A DNA stretch of 64,000 nucleotides from Marthasterias glacialis (GCA_911728455.2 OU452225.1:16156731-16220730); one strand, 5' to 3'; counted from the stretch's first letter, positions 1-10,945 are shown. Translations and numbers: made by a program. Notes: generated from the sequence alone by a model not told the origin.

Positions 1-205
1 AGACTGACCCTGGATCCAGTGCCAAGAACGACCTTCGAGCCCCAATCAGCCAATTTTTGTCTTCTTCATCCATCCCCTGGCAGAACTGTTGAACATTTCC
101 ACCATCATCATCAACTATGGACTAACATTTTTGTGAAGGATTGTTTTCTTCTGGTGGACTTAAAATGTAACGGCTCGGTCAAAGGACATTCACTACCTCG
201 GAACT
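1..205. repeat. Direct repeat, copy 1 of 2
   Basis: About 200 bp that recurs in the same orientation near 897-1096 with scattered substitutions and one small indel. Shared blocks include TGACCCTGGATCCAGTGCC near the start and GGACATTCACTACCT at the end. The short open frame inside it (19-207, with a HHHH run) is present in both copies but has no recognisable domain, so I treat it as repeat sequence. It could be part of an LTR or 5' leader of the Ty3/gypsy relic that follows, but I found no LTR ends. Confidence 0.75.
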
Positions 206-896
206 GAGATATACGTTTGTTCACGGACTCTCACAAAATCAAAGCTACGATAGCATAGATCACACAAGCAGTTTGTACTTCATCCAGATAGATCAAGACT
301 GCACACAGCTAATACAAGATGCTCTGTAAGTTACTCTAGCTTATTCCAAATGACTTTGAACACTTGTGGCTCTTAAGCCCTCTAGTTTATTTTGATTTCC
401 GATTAGGCATTGTTTGGGTATTTTTCCCAGGTGTCCATAAATTGGACTAATTAGTTGTAGTTTCAAACAGCTGTAGAGTACCCAGTTTTAGAAATCCATT
501 CAGGCATATCTGCCACTCAGTTCTAGGCACAAAAGAACACGACAGTTCTGGAGACAAAGGAAAAGATTAGAAGTAGATTATTTTTCTTGTGTGTTAAACA
601 TTTAATCATTCCGATGTGTTCCGATTTGCATTTAGTATTCATAGTATTTTTTTTTATTGCTGATATACTTTTGCTCTCCTTTTTATTTTTTGTTTGTTTT
701 ACTTTAATATGATTGAGATCCAGAAAATTGCCAGAAAGTGCGAGATCTCACCAAGAAGTTCCACGGCCTGTTTAATGCAACAGTGACCGTAGCGTGAAGC
801 CTTGACTGAGCTCCTGATTGTCCAGTAATATCCACCTAATGCTGGGCTTGTTTGGACTGCCTAGTTCCCAGACTGACAAACATGATGGGTGACATG
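206..896. other. AT-rich sequence between the two direct repeats
   Basis: No ORF, RNA gene or repeat could be supported here. It holds several T-rich runs. The last part (about 720-890) has more even composition but no recognisable motif. Confidence 0.5.
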
Positions 897-1096
897 TGAC
901 TGACCCTGGATCCAGTGCCAAGAACGACCTTCGAGCCCCCATCAGCCGTTTGTTTTTTCTTCATCCATCCCCTGGCAGACCTGTTGAACATTTCCACCAT
1001 CATCATCAACCTCGGACTAACATTTTTGTGAAGAATTGTTTTCTTCTGGTGGACTTAAAACGTAACGGCTCGGCCAAAGGACATTCACTACCTTGC
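897..1096. repeat. Direct repeat, copy 2 of 2
   Basis: Second copy of the repeat at 1-205, same orientation, offset about 896 bp. It ends where the sequence changes to a T-rich stretch (CTTGCTATTTTTCTGC). The gag-like relic begins about 200-450 bp downstream, so this could be leader or LTR sequence of that element. That link is inferred from position only. Confidence 0.75.
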
Positions 1097-1319
1097 TATT
1101 TTTCTGCATTTTGTTCTCCTGCATATTAGTTCTCTTTGTATCCCTCTTTGGACTGTGTTCTTTGCAAGCCCAGATTGTCTGCTTCAAAGCCAAATGACTA
1201 CTTCCAGAGATCACCTGTCTGACAAAGAACTCTTCCCATCATCCATCGCAGCAAATGGTGACAGATCATCTCGTCACATTCAATTAAACCTATCCTCAAT
1301 CCACTTTAAGTAAAGCAAG

Positions 1320-2360
1320 ATGCATTTCTCAAGCTACCTTTCCCTTCCAAGAGATCTTGGCAACATGCAAGAGACCACTGATGGCATGCTTTCACAACTA
1401 GAAGGCATCGAGAGACAACAATCCCCAAATACATCCCAACAATGTGCAACAGATTTGCATTTACTACGGTCAACTCCCATATGGCCTTCCCACTGCAAGG
1501 TTCAACCATCACCATCAAATATTGGGTTTGAGACGTGAAATATTGCATCAAAACCACATCCATGCCTACAGAACTCCAATTTTCTACCGTTGTTTGTTAT
1601 TTTGGTGGTACTGCAAGAAAACTTGTTCTCAATCTCCGTCCAGTAAATCAAACTCTTAGCCACGCTTTTGCTGAACTTAAGGCACAGTTTGGAGACATAT
1701 ACCTGTCTGATTATTCACTGGCCAGTTTTTATGTTCGTATGAGACTTCCCAATGAAGTACAAAGCATCTTTGCTTAAGAACCTGAAGCTACGCTGAGAAC
1801 CATAAAAGAAAATTCAACCCCATTTCCAAACAGAAACAGCATGCTCACACATCAATTCATGAGAGGTGTTAAAGACGAGAAGGTCACGCAGATACTTGCA
1901 CCAATGAAACAAAGGGAGATGACTTTCAGGCAACTTCAGATTGAAGTTTATCAAGTGGAATGCCAGTCTCGGATGGCAGCTTTTGCAAAGACTGGAACCA
2001 AGCTAAAAACCAAGCAATTACAGCAGATCAGTCCACTATACAACCAGCAGAATTCATCCTTGTTACCTGATACGAGGGTCCTTGATCAAAACCAGCACAT
2101 GGCCCAGAGCTCCAAGAAGAACACTGACCACAATGTGTTTGCAAAAATTTCTTGCCACTGTCAACCAACTACATGTTGCTCTGAGGGTTGAGCAGATTTC
2201 TAAAGCACCACGCCCATCTAAACAAATGAGAATAGACCAGTTCCACGCCCATCTAAACAAATGAGAATAGACCAGTTACCTTCTAGTCATTGAGTTTTCA
2301 TTTGCCAGAGTTGTGGCGAGGAAGGACAGCATATCACCAAACGCTGCAGAAGTGCACCTT
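1320..2360 (+). pseudogene. Ty3/gypsy-type gag relic with zinc-knuckle-like motif
   Basis: Several + frames, broken by stops and shifts, read like the capsid part of a Ty3/gypsy gag. The frame at 1535-1777 has FGGTARK, then LKAQFGDIYLSD and LASFYVRMR, the usual 'L..FG...s...Fy.r' layout. The frame at 1841-2191 has HQFMRGVKDEKV, like the family's 'FvrGL+d', and FRQLQIEVYQVE, like 'tF..L...v...E'. Downstream at 2303-2347 the sequence encodes a CX2CX5HX4C cluster (CQSCGEEGQH...C), one residue longer than the retroviral CX2CX4HX4C knuckle. No protease or reverse transcriptase follows, so this is a truncated, decayed copy. A domesticated capsid gene is an alternative but unlikely given the frame breaks. 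Confidence 0.65.
2208..2277. repeat. 35-bp perfect tandem duplication inside the gag relic
   Basis: Two adjacent identical 35-bp copies (2208-2242 and 2243-2277), each starting CCACGCCCATCTAAAC and ending AGACCAGTT. Because 35 is not a multiple of three it shifts the gag frame just upstream of the zinc-knuckle-like motif, adding to the decay of this copy. Confidence 0.9.
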
Positions 2361-2364
2361 TAAA

Positions 2365-2700
2365 CCTCAATGGCCCGCAGCCAATGGGCAAGCCGTCAGA
2401 GTCCAAGAATCAACAAGCCCAGTAATATCTCCTTCAAACAACACATCGTAGCCGTCTTCAATATACCAAGGTGATACCAAGCCTCTCCATCATCAGCAGT
2501 CAATTAAACAATTATAATGTACTGTACTGCAATTTTCTACGGAGGACGACGTGTTACTGCAGAGGAACTGTCACGTGATAATAACCTTCAAATTGCATAA
2601 CAATTAAGTTGACAATCTGTTACTTAATTTTTGAGCTGGTAAATTTTCGTTTGAAAAAATGTAGACACTGAAATGACTTGCTGACAATGACCTCTTCTAC
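2365..2700. other. Spacer between gag relic and integrase pseudogene
   Basis: No reading frame longer than a few tens of codons and no recognised repeat. The last bases (CTTCTACTACAG at about 2694-2705) look like a splice acceptor for the first integrase exon. Confidence 0.45.
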
Positions 2701-2705
2701 TACAG

Positions 2706-3760
2706 CTGGAAAGGAGCAGAGAGACAACTCGTCATCTTTGATAAGGGACGAAATGATATCTTCTGGGAGTGCCAAAACTCGGCCTTTGGGGGTCATTTTG
2801 GGCAAAAGAGACCCATCTAAAGATTGAGGTGTGGTTCTACTGGCAGACTATAGTGAAAGATGAGACTGAATGGGTAAGTAATGTGACATTGTTGACAGAT
2901 GTCACTTAAATTTAACTGAATGCCCCAAAAAAGTAATCTGGAATAAAAGGAAAAAACAAACGCAATGTCTCTTTTTCTTTGTTACAGACAGCATTTTTTT
3001 GCCACTGCTATCAAATAATGTTTTTAGTCCTAGTGAACTATTTTTTATTGTTGTAGATTCAACAGTGCACCAGATGCCTGGGGATGGAGAAGATCAAATT
3101 TGCTGCCTCTGAACTTCAACCCAACCCTGTGGTCGAGCCCTGGGTGATGATTGGTATTAATCTGATTGGCCCATTCAAGGAATCAAAGGCTAGCAATCGA
3201 TAAGTCCTAACTGCTACAGAATATTACACCAAGTGGCCTGAGGTGATGCCGATCCGCTGAAAGGATGCCATGAGTGTGTCAAAGTGCCTCAAATAATTTT
3301 TATTGCTGGTGGGTCATTTTCCCAGATGTAACTTGTTTGTGTATCTGTTTATATTTTTGTATGGGTTTAAACCTTCAATGCTTTGTTAATTTGGTATCAT
3401 TTCAATGTGTAACATCAGCTCACTTTTTCTCATTGCAGGAATGGTGCACCAAAAGACTGCCTTTCTGATCATGGGAGAGAATTCTATAGCCAGGTAAAGT
3501 TATACACATGTACACACCAAAAACTAGGATGGGAAAAAACAGTCTCTTTTTACAATTTCAAATAGTCTTAACCTTTAAATGTTTTTTTTCCCAAAGCTGT
3601 CTGAGGACTTGTACCAGCAATGGGGTATCTGCCATCGTGTGAGTTCAGCTGCACACCACCCCAGACAAATGGCCTTGATGAGTGGTTGAATCAGACACTC
3701 AAGGCCTCCAATGCCAAGTTGGTAAATGACAAGCAGGACGATTGGGAGAACTATATTAAG
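2706..3760 (+). pseudogene. Spliced Ty3/gypsy-like integrase, Ginger1/KRBA2 type (decayed)
   Basis: An integrase in at least four exons. Exon A (2706-2873) reads RNDIFWECQNSAFGGHFGQK and then, after a frame slip, FYWQTIVKDETEW. It is followed by GTAAGT and a 183-bp intron ending TTGTAG. Exon B (from 3057) resumes in phase with IQQCTRCLG, the CxxC of the HHCC zinc site, then IGINLIGPF and YYTKWPEV. Exon C (3439-3493) gives NGAPKDCLSDHGREFYSQ and ends at GTAAAG. Exon D (3597-3760) gives LSEDLYQQWGICHR and, after a 1-bp slip, NGLDEWLNQTLKAS, ending at GTAATA. The first catalytic Asp is Asn (IGIN), the first zinc His is Gln (ECQN), and stops interrupt exons A and B. The second D (SDHG) and the E (DEW) remain. 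Introns within an integrase point to Ginger1 DNA transposons or a KRBA2/GIN-type gene rather than an LTR element. Confidence 0.7.
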
Positions 3761-3789
3761 GTAATACCATAACACACTGATACATCAAT

Positions 3790-4400
3790 TGAGGATGATG
3801 ACAAGGAAGACATTATACAATCCATTAATGTGATTCTACTGACTACTACAGTTGATAAAGCAGACCTACAACAAGCTGTTCTAGCCAATGATACACTTCA
3901 GCAAATGATTTCATAATATTTGGATAATGATTGGCCAAACGAGAAAAACATTAGGAAAGCATTATAGTCATACTCGATGATTCTTGATGAATTTTGGATT
4001 GTAGATATTGTTTCATGCTTGTGATCATTTTGTGATATCTGAGACGATGAAACGCAATCTAATTCCCCTCGCTCATGAAGCACATCAAGGCACTGTACAA
4101 TGTAAGCAAGGACTCTGCGAATGCTGTATATGGTGGCCTTGCATGGACCGTATGGTAGAGGATGCCACTTGCAGCTGTTACGCATGGCAAACAAGTGATA
4201 AAACTTCACGCAACCAGAACACTCCATTACAGCCCATACCACTTCCAGAAGTGCCATGGAAAAAGATTGTTATTGACATAACTGGCCCCTTTGAACACGG
4301 TTCACTATAGTTGCCATTGACTTCTACAGAAAATGACTGGAGGTAGCTTTTGCTTCAGACTTTACTTCACAAACAATAGTTTCCATGATGCCTTAAATTT
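3790..4400 (+). pseudogene. Ty3/gypsy pol fragment (RNase H tail and integrase N-terminus)
   Basis: This is a second, different integrase relic lying after exon D of the spliced integrase. Broken + frames read as ATVDKADLQQAVLANDTLQQ and a Tyr/Leu-rich linker, then MKRNLIPLAHEAHQGTVQCK (the His pair of an HHCC zinc site), a WWPCMDRMVEDATCSC stretch (WP.m...v..C), and IVIDITGPFEHGS with the first catalytic Asp of an integrase core, followed by VAIDFYRK. Frame shifts and stops occur throughout and the rest of the core is missing. It is probably a fragment inserted into the host Ginger-like unit, because a PHD exon resumes downstream. Confidence is high for family and low for boundaries. Confidence 0.65.
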
Positions 4401-4480
4401 TTGCCTTCTTTAATTCCCAGGTTAAGCAAGCTGCAAGTGAAGGTGTAAAGCAGATATCAGTAGTTGACATCTTCTTCTTT

Positions 4481-4590
4481 TGCAGGCAATCAGAAGGACT
4501 GGATGACAGAATGGTGCAGTGTCAGCAGTGCAAGGAATGGTTTCACAAACCTGTCACACTTTGCCCTCCATATTTTTCTCAGATAAGTCT
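4481..4590 (+). pseudogene. PHD-finger exon fragment, probably tail of the Ginger1-like unit
   Basis: The + frame encodes CRQSEGLDDRMVQCQQCKEW followed by FH, the middle of a PHD (C4HC3) zinc finger with its usual 'M..C..C.eWFH' core, then a further Cys a few residues on. A strong acceptor-like tract (CTTCTTCTTTTGCAG) ends at 4484, so an exon boundary may split the first Cys pair. PHD fingers are a known C-terminal accessory of Ginger1 transposons, which supports linking this exon to the spliced integrase at 2706-3760. No intact downstream frame follows. Confidence 0.6.
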
Positions 4591-4759
4591 GCCTTATTCT
4601 TTCCTTTCTTTTCTGTTTCAGATGAGTGGAGGAGCTGTGCAGAAGTTTATTAGTACATTGTAAGTCATCAATGTTATATTATTTTAATCACATTTTTATT
4701 ATTAAATAATTAAGTTGTGTATTTCTTATGAAACTAATACCTTGTGCTTTTAGGTTACT

Positions 4760-5345
4760 GTTGGGTTATTTATTCTGTAAATATAGCTGTAAATAATTTG
4801 TCAACGGGGTCAGTCTTTACTCTTGCATATTTCTTGCCTTTTTGGATGTTACTTAATTGTTCTGTACATGTTATTTAGTTCATTTTTAAATGTTATATTT
4901 CAGTAATCATTTTTCGAGGGGGTCACTTAACTTGCAATATTCTTGCCTTTTTAAATGTTATTTATTTTGTATGTTATTTATTTTTGAATGTTATACTTTG
5001 GTAATTGTTTGAGGGGGTCACAGCTACACATTTAATTGTTTTTGCTTTTTTCAATATCTTTTATTCTGTATATGCTGCCTTTTTAAAAACTTATACTCTG
5101 GTTATAATTGTTCAAGGGGGTCACTCTTTGCATGCAATTTTCTTGCCTTTTTTATGTAATTTTATTTGTTAATTTTTTGAAGTTTTTTTAATGTTATGTT
5201 TTGGTAATACATTTTGAGGGGGGCAATTTTCCTAAATTATTTAATGTCATTAATTGTTCTATATATAATATATATATTTTTATTTCTAAATGTTATGCTT
5301 TGGTTATAAATTTTGAGGTGGTCACTCTTTACACATGCACTTTTT
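4760..5345. repeat. Degenerate tandem repeat, about 100-bp period, six copies
   Basis: A core of GAGGGGGTCAC followed by CTTGC..TTCTTGCCTTTTT and AAATGTTAT...TTTGGTAAT recurs near 4803, 4915, 5010, 5114, 5216 and 5315, a spacing of about 95-110 bp. Copies are strongly diverged and T-rich. It is non-coding and looks like an old minisatellite. Confidence 0.7.
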
Positions 5346-5800
5346 TGCATTTTTAAAAATCAATCAAACATAAATTCAGTTCAATGCAAGTTCAACTGAT
5401 GAGTCATGAATTTGACGAAAGGGCAATTAGCAGCAGTAAACTAAAAACAGAAAGAAGTTTGATGCCTCTTGCAATATTTCCAAACAAATTTTTTTTGTAA
5501 TTTGAAGAAATTAAAGTGTACCTTAATGTTAAAGGGTTTAACATTACAAGCTGCTGATTGGCCTCTTGAACAATGCATATGCTTTAAAGATGATCTGTGC
5601 TGATGTGATTTGTGCTTGAATAATTGTTAACATTAAGTACTCTGTAATTGTTGCTTGATATTTTTATTTGGAAGTAAATAACTTTGGCCATTTTACAAAA
5701 ATTATTTCAACATTTGGATTAATTTTCAAGGTCACATTGGCTTGAGCACGGATCATACATCTTTAATGTGTTTAACAAAATGAATAAATCAGTTTATAAT
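5346..5800. other. AT-rich sequence without recognisable features
   Basis: No frame, repeat or RNA gene could be supported. A/T runs dominate. Confidence 0.5.
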
Positions 5801-5804
5801 TACA

Positions 5805-6075
5805 TAGGAACAATCAAAGATGAATAAACAGGCACTTAATTCGGCTAAAATGTTGTATCTGATCTGCCACGTAAACTCCATGAGTAATTTAGGTATCATT
5901 CTATACTTACCTAGCTGGAAACTTTGATAATAAACATTGACATAATACATCCAAAAAGTGGTAGTCAGATACAAAAACTTTCCCTTAACTGTACTCACGA
6001 TCATCTTTTGTCCTCCAAACCGATGCTTTTTAGGCCCAAAGCAAAACCATACAGTCATCAGGTTCAGCAGCACTT
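5805..6075. repeat. Dispersed repeat related to the left arm of the 24-kb palindromic element
   Basis: Collinear similarity to about 24,104-24,530. Shared landmarks are AACAGGCACTTAATT, AGTGGTAGTCAGATAC, AAAACTTTCCCTTAACT, TTGTCCTCCAAACCGATG and GGCCCAAAGCAAAACCAT. This copy lacks the 178-bp insertion present at 24,284-24,461, so it serves as an empty-site control for that MITE. The minus-strand frame of about 120 codons over it has no recognisable domain. Confidence 0.7.
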
Positions 6076-6890
6076 CACAGCAGTGTAGGCAGGGATCTAT
6101 ACAGAAGTAAAGTATGGTTGTTGCACTACATGTATGGTATGATCTGACCACTCACAAGAATAATCTAGAAGTTAAAGAGGAGCTATCTTATTTGGAAGTG
6201 AACTTTCACAACATCAAAGCGGTAAGCAACTTCAGTACATTTCTCATTAATTTGCCTCTTCAGTGCATGCATAATGCCATAATTATAATATCATTGCAAT
6301 GATACAAAGTCTCCAAAAGTCGGCTGATCATATTTGTTTTCAGTCATGGCCTTGTCTTCTGGCAGGAAACAGGTCAACTCATCATAGTACTCCAACCAAT
6401 TCATACTATATACATGGATGAGATTCCTTCCTCCATGCTTTAACCAACTCATGCTCATTTTGGTCAATTTGGACTCCAACCAACTCGCTCATTCTCCAAC
6501 AATTCAAATCCTAGTGAAACCAGTTTCCAATCAGCTAATGGTAAAAATGTTTATACTTAATGTACACTAACCTGAAATACGCAGGGGATGATGCCGGTTA
6601 ATATGGTGTACAATTGTGTCAGATATGATTTTGGAAAAGGGAGAAATATTTAGGATACTGTTCCCATCAAGTGCTGTCTTTTCAACATACCTCCTAATAG
6701 TTGGATTCCAGTCTCAGACCTTTTTAACCTGTAAATATAATTTGAAACTACTGGCTTTTTATTCCAGCAATTACACCATGCTATTGATCCTTAACTTGCA
6801 TATTTTTGGATCATATGAGTGGGTTAACTTGTAGTTTGGAAGATTTTTCAAATTTACAATGTCTTTGTCAGTAGTTTCAGGTAATAATTA
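6076..6890. other. Low-information AT-rich sequence
   Basis: Short frames only (under 75 codons), with no domain, no clear repeat and no RNA gene seen. Confidence 0.5.
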
Positions 6891-6896
6891 CATTTC

Positions 6897-7125
6897 AAAT
6901 AATGAAATAATGTATACATTATTCTTTATAACCCAGCTCCAGATGGATGTTGTTAGCTGTTTGAGTGACATGCTCATTGAGAGAACCAGAAAATATGGAG
7001 ACTCAAATTAGTCCAGGTCAGTCATGCTACACTTTTTCATCTCCGTCAAATTAATCGTCTCGTGACTCTAGGAAATCACTGATTCTAACTGAAAACATTG
7101 AAAAGTCTTTCCCCCTGCCGGTTCC
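6897..7125. repeat. Direct repeat pair, copy 1 (6.9 kb)
   Basis: About 230 bp recurring at 7986-8215 in the same orientation. Shared blocks are AATAATGAAATAATGT, CTTTATAACCCAGCTCCAGA, ACATGCTC.TTGAGAGA and GTGACTCTAGGAAATCA. The copies are about 80-85% alike by eye. It is non-coding. Confidence 0.75.
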
Positions 7126-7154
7126 AAAGTAGGGTGGCCCACTTTCTCTCCATT

Positions 7155-7395
7155 CTAGGCTTTCAGGTTTTTTTCTGAGCCTGAACAGAAGAAACCCTGA
7201 TTTCTCAAAGATCCTCATCCACCTTCTTTTGAAACAGCACACGTGAATTTCAAGGCTTCAAGGTTTTTTTTTTCAAAAGACCGAACTTGGAAACTCTGTG
7301 TCTCACAAAGATCCTAATCTGGGTATTTTTAAATTAACAGGCTGTCAGGTTTTTCCCGAGCCTGACAACCTACCATTTGCAAAGATCCTTATTTG
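7155..7395. repeat. Three-copy tandem repeat, about 95-bp period
   Basis: Three diverged copies begin near 7157, 7254 and 7338. Each has AGGCT(T/G)TCAGGTTTTTT, then GA(G/C)CCTGA or a similar block, then CAAAGATCCT(C/A/T)ATC. It is non-coding. Confidence 0.6.
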
Positions 7396-7985
7396 TTTGT
7401 AAAGAAAAAAAGTGATAGTTTATAATCCTGAACCAGGAACCATAGATATTACTGACTGTAGCTGGGTGCACTACACAAAATATACAGAAAACCTTGTGCT
7501 GAGCTTCATTAATAAAAATGTAAAACCACAATTTTCTCTCTAAATCCACGATTCAAAGATCACTGCTTTTATGGTTTGTTGATAATGGTCTAATATCAAG
7601 GCCCAGGGGTTGTTGACTCCCAACCTGGTGTACTTGTTGTACACTAGCTCTCTAAAAATGACCCCATTTTTCTCAAAAGCACGGTCATTTTTCCAAGATG
7701 GTGTCTGGTCAGTTTACATGTTCATCTAGAATTCTATCTTGTCTATTGTCAGAGTCTACTCGATCTGTTAGCGACCTCTTCATAATGGAGTGTGTGGATG
7801 GAATCTAACATTATTGCATTAAGCTTAGATAAAACAGCTTATTCAAAAATATCATGCAGATTCTTAACAACAAATCCAATCCTTTTGGATGAAACTCATC
7901 AATGAATTTCCTTGTAGTTTGAAAGAAATTACATTTTTTGAAGATTATACTTTGTTTTTGTGATTTTTTGCAACTGATCAATGTA
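7396..7985. other. Sequence without recognisable features
   Basis: Nothing supported beyond A/T-rich DNA with a few short T runs. Confidence 0.5.
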
Positions 7986-8215
7986 GATAATGAAATAATG
8001 TCAATTCTTTATAACCCAGCTCCAGATTGATGCAGTTAGCTGTCTGAGCAACATGCTCCTTGAGAGAGATTGAGACTCAAATCAGTGGAGGCCAGTCACG
8101 ATACACTGTCATCTTTGTGCTGTTTGATCGCATTAAATGTCTCCTGACTCTAGGAAATCAACGATTCAACTGAAATCATTGAGTAGTGTTTCCCTCCTGC
8201 AAATAATGACTTTAC
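7986..8215. repeat. Direct repeat pair, copy 2 (8.0 kb)
   Basis: Partner of 6897-7125, offset about 1,088 bp. Ends near CCCTCCTGCAAATAATG, just before the poly-G tract. Confidence 0.75.
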
Positions 8216-8232
8216 TAAGGGGGTGCATGGAC

Positions 8233-8252
8233 GGGGGGGGGGGGGGGGGGGG
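8233..8252. repeat. Homopolymer G20 tract
   Basis: An uninterrupted run of 20 G residues immediately upstream of the dispersed repeat at 8253-8540. Long G runs are length-unstable and error-prone in sequencing, so the true length is uncertain. Confidence 0.9.
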
Positions 8253-8540
8253 CAGGGTGGATATGTGCACCATCAACTGATGTCTGTGCCCCCTATTTGA
8301 ATCCTGGACTTTTGAGATCAAAATTAGCGGAATAAAATGTTGCATTTTATGAGCTTTTACGTAGAAGTTTCAGTGTTTTTAGAACTATTTTGAATTATTT
8401 ACACACAGAATGTATTTTGTTTTACTTTAACACATCAGAAAACACTGAAAAGGGGCTAGTTTATTAAACAGTTTTAATTGGCCAAAAGTGCCCCCTAGAA
8501 AACAAATGATGCCCTCTTGTGCCCCCTATGATTTTACCCT
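8253..8540. repeat. Dispersed repeat family, copy 1
   Basis: Diverged similarity to about 28,450-28,830 in the same orientation. Shared blocks are CTTTTGAGAT.AAAATT, GAGCTTTT(A/T), TTTCAGTG(T/C)T, AAAAGGGG and the C-rich ends TGCCCCC / TTGTGCCCCC. It is non-coding and probably a fragment of an old transposable element. Confidence 0.6.
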
Positions 8541-10500
8541 AGTTACAGCACTGCCTGCACTTCCAAGAGTGAGGCAGCCCAACTTGCTCATTTGAGTGAC
8601 CAGCCATCTCCTTTGAGTGACCACCTCTCTCAGATTTGTCATAAAGGAAATAATATTGGCAAAAATGTTAATGTTGTTCCATTTATGAGCTTTTTCCTTG
8701 ACCTCCATGCATCAACAAGTCACAATTTGGATTGTGTAGATGGAATCATCAGGCATTTGTGTGAGTGCTGCATTCTTGTCAGTTTGCAGGCTGCATCAAT
8801 TTGAATTCTTACCAGATCTCTCAGCTCAACAGCCAGGGGAAATACTGATCAATGATGATTGTGAATGGTCTTTAATACTTACTGTCTATACTTTATGGTT
8901 TGGGCCTTATGCTCTGGTTGCATCAGGGGATCATTTAGATGTAGTTGAGGGATTCTAAAGAATGTCATTATACTTGGCATAATGCATAGAGCTGTTATGC
9001 GTATTATACACTTTTTTATGATGATCCATTGTATTTTACAAATAGATGAAGTTATTGAGTTCCATGTACAGTCTGTTCAACACGGTTGATCCCCCATGCT
9101 CAACCTAGTGTATCAAACCAATATATTGTTATGTCTGTGTAACAAGGTCGTATCTACTAAATAGCATTTATGATAAACATGAGTTATAGCGATGACTCTC
9201 AACCAACCCTATCCTGCCCTGTGTTTTGTTATTAATTAACAACACCATTTATACAAGTTAATGCTTTTATAGTGCCTTTTGCACATGTTGGAATTGGCAA
9301 TAAGAGTTGAATTAAATGCAGTGGTTTAACTGCCAAAAAATCACAACAATGTTTCGTTGACTGTTTTTCTGTGAGCTGTCTGAGAATCACTAGAAGCTGC
9401 ATCTAGGGAACTATTAATTCAATGTGGGGGAAATATGACATTAATGTTACCCCAAAATTGCAAATGGGTGCGGGTTATTTTTACTATGAACGTATGCAAT
9501 AGGCAAGTCGTACGAAATCTCATCAGTCAGGATGCCAGCTTCCAGTGAATTGGTTTAGCTCATTTGGCATTGTTTCATTTGAGAGAAAGCGGTAAAAATG
9601 CATTGAGCAATTTTGTTTGCATTCTTGTAGAGTTTTCATTTCACCGAAACAAAAACTATTGTTGGAACTTATTTCATTTATTAAATTAAAAATTTTAAAA
9701 ATTAAAAACTATTTCAAGGAAACTTTTCTACCAACATTATCTTGATACCATGTAAGGTATATGTAAATCTGTGAACATTAAGTTTTTCCTCTTTACAAAA
9801 GTGTTGAACTGGGGTTTTAAATTCTCTGAGAAGATTAAGGCTGCCCCTATTCGCACTACAGAGGGTGCTCTTTATCCATTTTTGTAAGTGCCCAGGTATA
9901 CCATGCCGGACAAGGTTGCTGTTGAAATGACTGATCATTAAGAACAAGGAAAAATGGTAAATATTATTTTAATGTTATTATAGTAACTAATTTGTAACTC
10001 GTGTGTGTTGGGCTGACGGAGGAGGAATTGTAGAGTGGTTGCTCGGTCCGGAGGGGAGCTAAAAACAGCGAAAACACTGAGTACTGAAACACGTAAGTTT
10101 TGTTGATTGCACATTAGAAGCACGCACGACCAAGGTCGAAACAACGACCGGACTAGACATGTACTTCACTCTGTGTGTATCGAACTGTGATGAAAGTCGG
10201 CATGGTCGGTGCTGGTTTTGAGCGGCGGCACTGACATATTTTTACTATGGCTGTATCTCGAAGCCCATAGTTGTTTGCAGTACCTACATTTAAACACAGA
10301 AAGGCTAAAATGCCGTATCCGGCTGTCACTTTATATCCATGGAATTTAAGTAAACTTTGATCTTGTTGCCCAATGCAAACAGACGGTGTGACCATTTTGT
10401 ACCTCCATGATGTCACTCACTCATCTCTCTCGGGTAATGCATGCAATCAGTCAGCACATCCAAGAAAGTTTACTGCTACTCAAAACTTTCATGTCCCCAC
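8541..10500. other. Two kilobases without a supported gene
   Basis: Only short frames (under 90 codons), none with a recognisable domain. No tandem repeat or RNA gene seen. An AT-rich core lies around 9,650-9,720. It ends at the foldback-arm relic at 10,505. Confidence 0.5.
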
Positions 10501-10504
10501 TTTC

Positions 10505-10863
10505 AGGTGAACGTCGCAAGAAGACTGCTGGAATAAAGACTAGTGCAGGAGTCTGACCCTCTCTCGCTGTACAGTGCAACAGCACCCATCATGGCTACGA
10601 TGATGTCATTGACATGAACTTATACCAGCATGGAGATTTGTCATAAAATTCCACCAAAAGCCTAGGAGTTATCGCACCAAGGGGGGGAGGGGCTTGCAGA
10701 AATGTTCTCCAGACGCTTCCAGCAAAGACCAACCGATCATTTAGGGAAACATTTGCCAAAAAGTAAGTTTCGATTCGAAAGTTGATGTCTGGTTTTGGAG
10801 AATTGGGTTCGTTTGGCCAAGAACTGGAGGTAGTCCAGCGTATTGGCACAATGTATGGGGCTA
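10505..10863. mobile_element. Solo arm of an 803-bp-type foldback transposon (relic)
   Basis: Collinear with the right arm of the foldback element in the DIRS gag region (17,338-17,688). Shared blocks are GACTGCTGGAATAAAGACTA, CAAAAGCCTAGGA, TTCGAAAGTTGATGTCTGG, CCAGCGTATTGGCACAATGT and the terminus ATGGGGCTA at 10,855-10,863. It is diverged and carries a G-rich change around 10,680. I could not find the matching left end (TAGCCCCAT) upstream, so only one arm survives. Confidence 0.8.
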
Positions 10864-10945
10864 AATGTAACCATGCTATCTAATGTGGTTCTGAACTGTC
10901 AAAGCTGACATAGTGACAGTGACCCTGACGGAGCTATACAAAAAC

